NCBI GenBank assembly: GCA_001796935.1
Contig: MGNX01000060.1
Location: 1 to 9,224, forward strand
Length of the DNA stretch: 9,224 nucleotides
Source of the DNA: Chloroflexi bacterium RBG_16_60_22
GTDB lineage: Bacteria > Chloroflexota > Dehalococcoidia > Dehalococcoidales > RBG-16-60-22
Reading direction: 5' to 3'
Part shown: in pieces, positions 6,327 through 9,224 of the stretch
How the letters are laid out: the number at the start of each line of letters is the position of its first letter
Numbering within the stretch: the first letter of the stretch is position 1
Notes under the pieces: model-generated
What the model was told of the DNA's origin: nothing
What the model saw: the letters and a program-made list of their open reading frames with translations, nothing else
The model's database searches: none
Position numbers and translations under genes: made by a program

Positions 6327-7052
6327 TCAACTCTCGCTTGATACCATCGTACCTATCGACTCACCCAAGACGACCTTCTCCATGCTGCGGGGAGCCTTGA
6401 GGTCGAAGACGATAATCGGGAGTTTATTCTCGAGGCAGAGCGACAGCGCCGTGGCGTCCATGACCTTGAGGCGCTTGTTCAGCGCTTCCAGGTGGCTGAT
6501 GCGGTCGAACTTCTTGGCGTCGGGGTGCGTGAGGGGGTCGGCGGAGTAAATGCCGTCGACGTTGTTCTTGGTCATCAGCAGGACCTCGGCGTTAATCTCG
6601 ATGGCGCGCAGGGCGGCGGCGGTGTCCGCCGTCATGTAGGGGTTACCGGTACCCCCGGCGAAGATGACCACCCTTCCCTTCTCCATGTGGCGGATGGCCC
6701 GGCGGCGGATGAAGGGCTCCGCGACCTGCTCGATGTCCAGGGCCGACTGCGTCCGGGTGTCCACTCCTTCACGTTCGAGGACGTCCTGGAGGGCCAGGGC
6801 GTTGATGAGCGTGGCCAGCATCCCGGCGTAGTCCGCGGTGACGCGGTCCATGCCCTGCTGCTCGGCTTCAGACCCCCGCCAGATATTGCCGCCCCCCACG
6901 ACGATGCCGACGCTCACGCCCATCGCCACCACGTTTTTAATGTGCCGGGCAATATCGGTGATGGTGGCGTTGTCAATGCCGTATTCGCGGCTGCCGCTGA
7001 GGGCCTCGCCGCTGAGCTTGAGCAGTACCCGCTTGTACCTTGGTTCCGGCAT
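6327..7052 (-). CDS. pyrH: PyrH, UMP kinase
   Basis: This 241-aa enzyme of the amino acid kinase fold phosphorylates UMP to UDP with ATP. RVLLKLSGEALSG (8-20) contains the ATP-binding lysine K12, and VVGGGNIWRG (51-60) is the glycine-rich loop. DRVTADYAGMLATLINALALQ (from 69) is typical of bacterial UMP kinases and binds UMP and the allosteric site region. AGGTGNPYMTADTAAALRA (132-150) and KNNVDGIYSADP (162-173) complete the active site. Length is normal. The ATG follows the tsf stop by 2 bases, and the frr ATG follows its own stop by one base. Bacterial UMP kinases are usually stimulated by GTP and inhibited by UTP; the sequence does not settle this here. Confidence 0.98.
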   Translation of the reverse strand: MPEPRYKRVLLKLSGEALSGSREYGIDNATITDIARHIKNVVAMGVSVGIVVGGGNIWRGSEAEQQGMDRVTADYAGMLATLINALALQDVLEREGVDTRTQSALDIEQVAEPFIRRRAIRHMEKGRVVIFAGGTGNPYMTADTAAALRAIEINAEVLLMTKNNVDGIYSADPLTHPDAKKFDRISHLEALNKRLKVMDATALSLCLENKLPIIVFDLKAPRSMEKVVLGESIGTMVSSES

Positions 7053-7054
7053 TT

Positions 7055-7564
7055 TTATTCCCGGGAGCCGAGTTCGAACCGGGTGAACCGGCTTACCCTG
7101 ATATTTTCTCCTACCTTGGCGACGGTCCCCACGATGAGGTCGTTAACGGTCACGGAAGGGTCTTTGATGTACGGCTGGAGGAGCAGGCAGGCTTCCTGCG
7201 GGTCGGCGTCCTCTCCCTCCGGCATATCGGCTCCAGATACATATTTAGGGGCCAGGGCGGCCACCTGCATGGCGATGTCATGGGCCAGGCATTTGAACTC
7301 GTCGGTGCGCGCCACGAAGTCGGTCTCGCAGTTGACCTCCACCAGCGCCCCGATGCGTCCGGCCGTGTGGATGTAGGCTTCCACCAGTCCCTGGCCGGTG
7401 GCGCGTTCCGCCTTCTTCTGGGCCTTGAGCAGCCCCTTCTCCTTGAGAGTCTCCAGGGCCTTGTCCATATCGCCCCCGCAGCCCATCAGGGCACCGCGGC
7501 AGTCCATGATGCCGGCGCCGGACTGCTCCCTGAGCTCTTTTATCATGGCGGTCGTGATTTCCAA
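7055..7564 (-). CDS. tsf: Tsf, elongation factor Ts, short form
   Basis: EF-Ts is the nucleotide exchange factor for EF-Tu. The UBA-like N-terminal domain is clear (residues 1-45, with LREQSGAGIMDCRGAL), as is the EF-Tu-contacting TDFVAR motif at 81-86. At 169 aa it is much shorter than the ~280-aa E. coli protein; one core subdomain and the coiled coil are absent. The C-terminus VGTVAKVGENIRVSRFTRFE is intact, so this is a natural short form and not a truncation. Similar short EF-Ts proteins occur in Thermus and, as I recall, Dehalococcoides. The start is TTG: AAGGAGG at 7570-7576 sits 5 bases before it, while the next ATG (7546) has no ribosome site and would cut into the first helix. That AAGGAGG overlaps the rpsB stop codon. 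Confidence 0.95.
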   Translation of the reverse strand: MEITTAMIKELREQSGAGIMDCRGALMGCGGDMDKALETLKEKGLLKAQKKAERATGQGLVEAYIHTAGRIGALVEVNCETDFVARTDEFKCLAHDIAMQVAALAPKYVSGADMPEGEDADPQEACLLLQPYIKDPSVTVNDLIVGTVAKVGENIRVSRFTRFELGSRE

Positions 7565-7574
7565 GTATTCCTCC

Positions 7575-8363
7575 TTATTCCTCGTCCGGGGTGAAGATAA
7601 ACGGTTCGGTGGACTCCAGAGTCCCGGCCGCGGCGGCTACCGCCTCCCCGGAGGGCGCCTCGGCGGCGGCTTCCGCCACCCCGGCCTTGCCCTCGAGGAC
7701 GGCATCGGCTATCTTGGTGCAGATGAGCTTGATGGCGCGGATGGCGTCGTCGTTGGCGGGCACGGGGTGGTCTATTTCGTTGGGGTCGCAGTTGGTGTCC
7801 ACGATGCCGACCACCGGGATGCCCATGCGCTTGGCCTCGGCGAGGGCAATCCTCTCCTTGGTAGGGTCGACGATGAAGAGGGCGCCGGGCAGGGCGGTCA
7901 TCTCCTTGAAGCCGCCCATCTGCCTGTTCATGCGCTCAATCTTCTCGCCGATTTTGAGGATTTCCTTTTTGGTGAGCCGCCCGAACTCGCCGCGGGCCTG
8001 CTGGTCTTCCAGCCTGACGAGCTGGTCGACGCGGGCCTGGATGGTGGCGAAGTTGGTGAGCATGCCGCCGAGCCAGCGCAGGTTGACGTAGTACATGCCG
8101 CAGCGGGTGGCCTCTTCCCGGACGGACTCCTGGGCCTGTTTCTTGGTGCCGACGAAGAGGATGGAATCGCCCCCGGCGACCACCGACCGGACGAAGTCGC
8201 AGGCTTTGTCCAGCATGACGGCGGTCTTTTCCAGGTCGATGATGTGGATACCGTTGCGCTTGGTGAAGATGTAGTTCTTCATGCGGGGGTGCCAGCGCCC
8301 CGTTTGGTGCCCGAAGTGGGCGCCGGCTTCCAGAAGCTGTTTGATGGTCGCGGTGTCAGGCAA
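7575..8363 (-). CDS. rpsB: RpsB, 30S ribosomal protein S2
   Basis: This 262-aa protein is a late-assembling component of the small ribosomal subunit. LLEAGAHFGHQTGRWHPRM (from residue 10) and YIFTKRNGIHIIDLEKT (from 31) are the S2 hallmark, followed by NLRWLGGMLTNF and the conserved FIVDPTKERIALAEA and GIVDTNCDPNEIDHPVPAND segments. The last ~37 residues form an Ala/Glu-rich acidic tail that is common in longer S2 proteins. The start is TTG: GGAGGT at 8372-8377 lies 8 bases before it, and an ATG at 8380 is out of frame. It is first in the operon, behind the promoter at 8423-8451. Its stop overlaps the tsf ribosome site, tying tsf translation to the end of rpsB. Confidence 0.98.
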   Translation of the reverse strand: MPDTATIKQLLEAGAHFGHQTGRWHPRMKNYIFTKRNGIHIIDLEKTAVMLDKACDFVRSVVAGGDSILFVGTKKQAQESVREEATRCGMYYVNLRWLGGMLTNFATIQARVDQLVRLEDQQARGEFGRLTKKEILKIGEKIERMNRQMGGFKEMTALPGALFIVDPTKERIALAEAKRMGIPVVGIVDTNCDPNEIDHPVPANDDAIRAIKLICTKIADAVLEGKAGVAEAAAEAPSGEAVAAAAGTLESTEPFIFTPDEE

Positions 8364-8422
8364 GTTACTTGACCTCCCATAGTAAATTAATCATAAGTGT
8401 CAGGAGATTCAGGTCTTTAACC

Positions 8423-8451
8423 AGTATATCATACCTGATATGATGGGGCAA
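8423..8451 (-). promoter_or_regulatory. Predicted promoter of the rpsB-tsf-pyrH-frr-uppS-cdsA operon
   Basis: On the minus strand TTGCCC (8451-8446), an optimal 17-base spacer and TATACT (8428-8423) form a strong sigma-70-type promoter. Transcription would start near 8416, giving a leader of about 50 bases to the rpsB TTG. An inverted repeat lies within the spacer. No other comparable promoter is seen before rpsB. Confidence 0.65.
8428..8444. promoter_or_regulatory. Inverted repeat inside the rpsB promoter spacer, possible operator
   Basis: ATCATA (8428-8433), a 5-base centre and TATGAT (8439-8444) make perfect 6-bp arms located between the -35 and -10 boxes. A protein bound here would block RNA polymerase. 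No candidate regulator is encoded nearby; this is inferred from symmetry and place alone. Confidence 0.35.
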
Positions 8452-8475
8452 TAGCTTATGTTAAGGAGGTTGTTA

Positions 8476-8598
8476 ATGTCATTGCGAGCCGAAGGCGAAG
8501 CAATCTCTCCTCCCAATCCATCTGTCATTCTCCGGCTTGACCGGAGAATCCAGTTGGACATGGCCCCTTACTGGATTCCCGCTTTTGCGGGAATGACA
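8476..8598. repeat. Cluster of palindromic intergenic repeats
   Basis: The left part (about 8476-8510) is a TGTCATTGCGAG...GCGAAGCAATCT half-element. The right part, 8523-8598, is a 76-bp unit with ends TGTCATTC and GAATGACA. It contains two perfect hairpins: ATTCTCCGG/CCGGAGAAT (8527-8549, 5-base loop) and ATTCCCGC/GCGGGAAT (8575-8594, loop TTTT). CTGGATTC near 8571 is the inverse of GAATCCAG at 8546-8553. Such modules recur across many bacterial genomes and carry no protein gene of their own, although an open frame of 46 codons with AAGGAGG upstream (8463-8469) runs through them from 8476 to 8616. Confidence 0.7.
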
Positions 8599-8603
8599 AT
8601 AGT

Positions 8604-8626
8604 AAAAAGGGCCTAGCGCCCCTCTT
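8604..8626 (-). terminator. Intrinsic terminator of the SnoaL-like gene
   Basis: Read on the minus strand, AAGAGGG pairs with CCCTTTT across an 8-base loop (one G-T pair) and merges into a run of five T residues. It begins 10 bases after the stop codon of the gene at 8637-9065 and points in the right direction. Its upstream arm is part of the 18-bp sequence also found at 4029-4046. Confidence 0.6.
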
Positions 8627-8636
8627 AAACACCCCG

Positions 8637-9065
8637 TTATTTAAATTTGGCCTCTCCGGGGTCGTGGTTGCGGAAGTGGGCGATGCGGATGCGCTTCATC
8701 TTGTTGCCTTCCATGTTGTAGAGCACCCAGTTGGTCATGACCACCACGTCCCCCTTCTTGCGTTTCCAGTGAAAGTCTTTGGGGGTATCTTTGAAGGTGT
8801 GGAACTCCGTCCAGAGCTCGGCGAAGAGCAGCTTGCCGTCCGTCCAGAAGTCGCCGAGCTCGATGACCTCCCGGGTGTGGGCGTGGAGGGCCTTGTAGTT
8901 GGCGGCGAACTCCGCCGCGCCGTGGAGGGTGCGGGCGGGCGTTTTGTCCATCTGGCCGGCGTCGTAGTACTCCACGGTGATGTCCGGGGCAAAGTAGCCG
9001 GTGACCCTGTCATACCTCTTGTTGTTGAAGTGTTCCACGTATTCCTGGTACTGCCTGCGGTCCAT
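8637..9065 (-). CDS. SnoaL-like / NTF2-like small protein
   Basis: This 142-aa protein fits the SnoaL-like branch of the NTF2 superfamily, a cone-shaped alpha+beta fold used by polyketide cyclases, limonene epoxide hydrolase-like enzymes, isomerases and many uncharacterised proteins. Seen in the sequence: an N-terminal helix followed by RYDRVTGYFAPDITVEYYD (from residue 17), TLHGAAEFAANYKAL (46-60), GDFWTDGKLLFAELWTEFHTF (from 71) and a last strand pair, VVVMTNWVLYNMEGNKMKRIRIAHF. It has no signal peptide or membrane segment. Aspartates and histidines in the pocket region could be catalytic, but the substrate cannot be told. ATG has AAGGAGG at 9072-9078 with a 6-base spacer. The gene stands alone between repeat-rich spacers, so neighbours give no hint of role. 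The fold call is fairly sure; the function is unknown. Confidence 0.8.
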   Translation of the reverse strand: MDRRQYQEYVEHFNNKRYDRVTGYFAPDITVEYYDAGQMDKTPARTLHGAAEFAANYKALHAHTREVIELGDFWTDGKLLFAELWTEFHTFKDTPKDFHWKRKKGDVVVMTNWVLYNMEGNKMKRIRIAHFRNHDPGEAKFK

Positions 9066-9146
9066 GTCCTGCCTCCTTCTCTTTCAGTAATAACCGCCGA
9101 AAGTTTAGCCTATCCGGGCGCTGAAGGCAAGGGCTGAGAAATCCCC

Positions 9147-9176
9147 CTTGTCTCCCCCTTTTTCAAAGGGGGACAA
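9147..9176. repeat. Hairpin repeat, C-run/G-run type
   Basis: TCCCCCTTT (9153-9161), loop TTC and AAAGGGGGA (9165-9173) form a perfect 9-bp stem, extended by TTGTC/CAA with a bulge. Neither side has a T-run after the stem, so it reads as an intergenic repeat and not as a terminator. Confidence 0.5.
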
Positions 9177-9191
9177 TAGAGCCGATTAAGA

Positions 9192-9224
9192 ATGATGGTT
9201 ATTAAGGAAAATGTCATCGTCTCC
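9192..9224 (+). CDS. Possible start of a rightward gene, cut by the window edge
   Basis: Two consecutive ATG codons (9192, 9195) open a frame of 11 codons, MMVIKENVIVS, that stays open to the edge and has a protein-like composition. No strong ribosome site is seen upstream; GATTAAGA is weak. A second candidate, ATG at 9211 behind AAGGAAA, is in another frame. Too little sequence remains to identify either one. Confidence 0.2.
   Translation, partial: MMVIKENVIVS

Noticed and set aside
7398..8372. Long plus-strand open frame opposite rpsB
   Set aside because: It is antisense to an unmistakable S2 gene, low in complexity (Gly/Val/Asp-rich), and has no ribosome site or family resemblance.
8470..8600. 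Repeat cluster considered as a CRISPR array
   Set aside because: The modules differ from each other, are not regularly spaced and have no unique spacers; they are palindromic intergenic elements.
9153..9173. Hairpin read as an intrinsic terminator
   Set aside because: No T-run follows the stem on either strand, and no gene ends next to it; it looks like a repeat.
1..9224. Search for a new defence system, toxin-antitoxin pair, transposase or RNA gene
   Set aside because: No recognisable nuclease, reverse transcriptase, integrase, tRNA or rRNA sequence was seen on either strand; genes are mostly housekeeping.

Overview
The window looks like a piece of a bacterial chromosome with fairly high GC and short intergenic gaps. 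I infer Chloroflexota, most likely class Dehalococcoidia. The reasons are a very short EF-Ts (169 aa), a pdxS-pdxT pair followed by an R3H-type/SpoIIIAA-like ATPase gene, and intergenic palindromic repeats of the TGTCATTC...GAATGACA kind. This placement is from memory of the families and not from a search.

Layout, left to right. At 1-2819 a minus-strand operon is transcribed leftward: pdxS, pdxT and a large P-loop ATPase that runs off the left edge. A divergent intergenic region at 2820-3047 holds promoters for both directions and a perfect GGGTTAACCC palindrome. At 3048-3242 there is a small plus-strand gene for a basic 64-aa protein that I do not recognise. Next come rsmG (minus) and a 215-base spacer at 4023-4237 with a terminator-type hairpin and a MITE-like nested inverted repeat. 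From 8363 leftward to 4238 lies the conserved core operon rpsB-tsf-pyrH-frr-uppS-cdsA, very tightly packed, with a clear sigma-70-type promoter at 8423-8451. The spacer at 8452-8636 is filled with palindromic repeats. A SnoaL/NTF2-like gene lies at 8637-9065, and the right edge carries another hairpin repeat and perhaps the first codons of a rightward gene.

Functionally, pdxS and pdxT encode the two subunits of the DXP-independent pyridoxal 5'-phosphate synthase. The central operon joins translation (S2, EF-Ts, ribosome recycling factor) to UMP phosphorylation and to envelope lipid precursors (undecaprenyl diphosphate, CDP-diacylglycerol). RsmG methylates 16S rRNA. Most of the window is ordinary housekeeping DNA.

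The points most worth a second look are these: an 18-bp sequence occurs in inward-facing copies on both sides of the rpsB-cdsA block; the undescribed small gene has textbook expression signals and an adjacent palindrome; a palindrome sits inside the rpsB promoter spacer; rpsB and tsf both start with TTG behind strong Shine-Dalgarno sequences. I found no CRISPR array, tRNA, rRNA, transposase or defence system.
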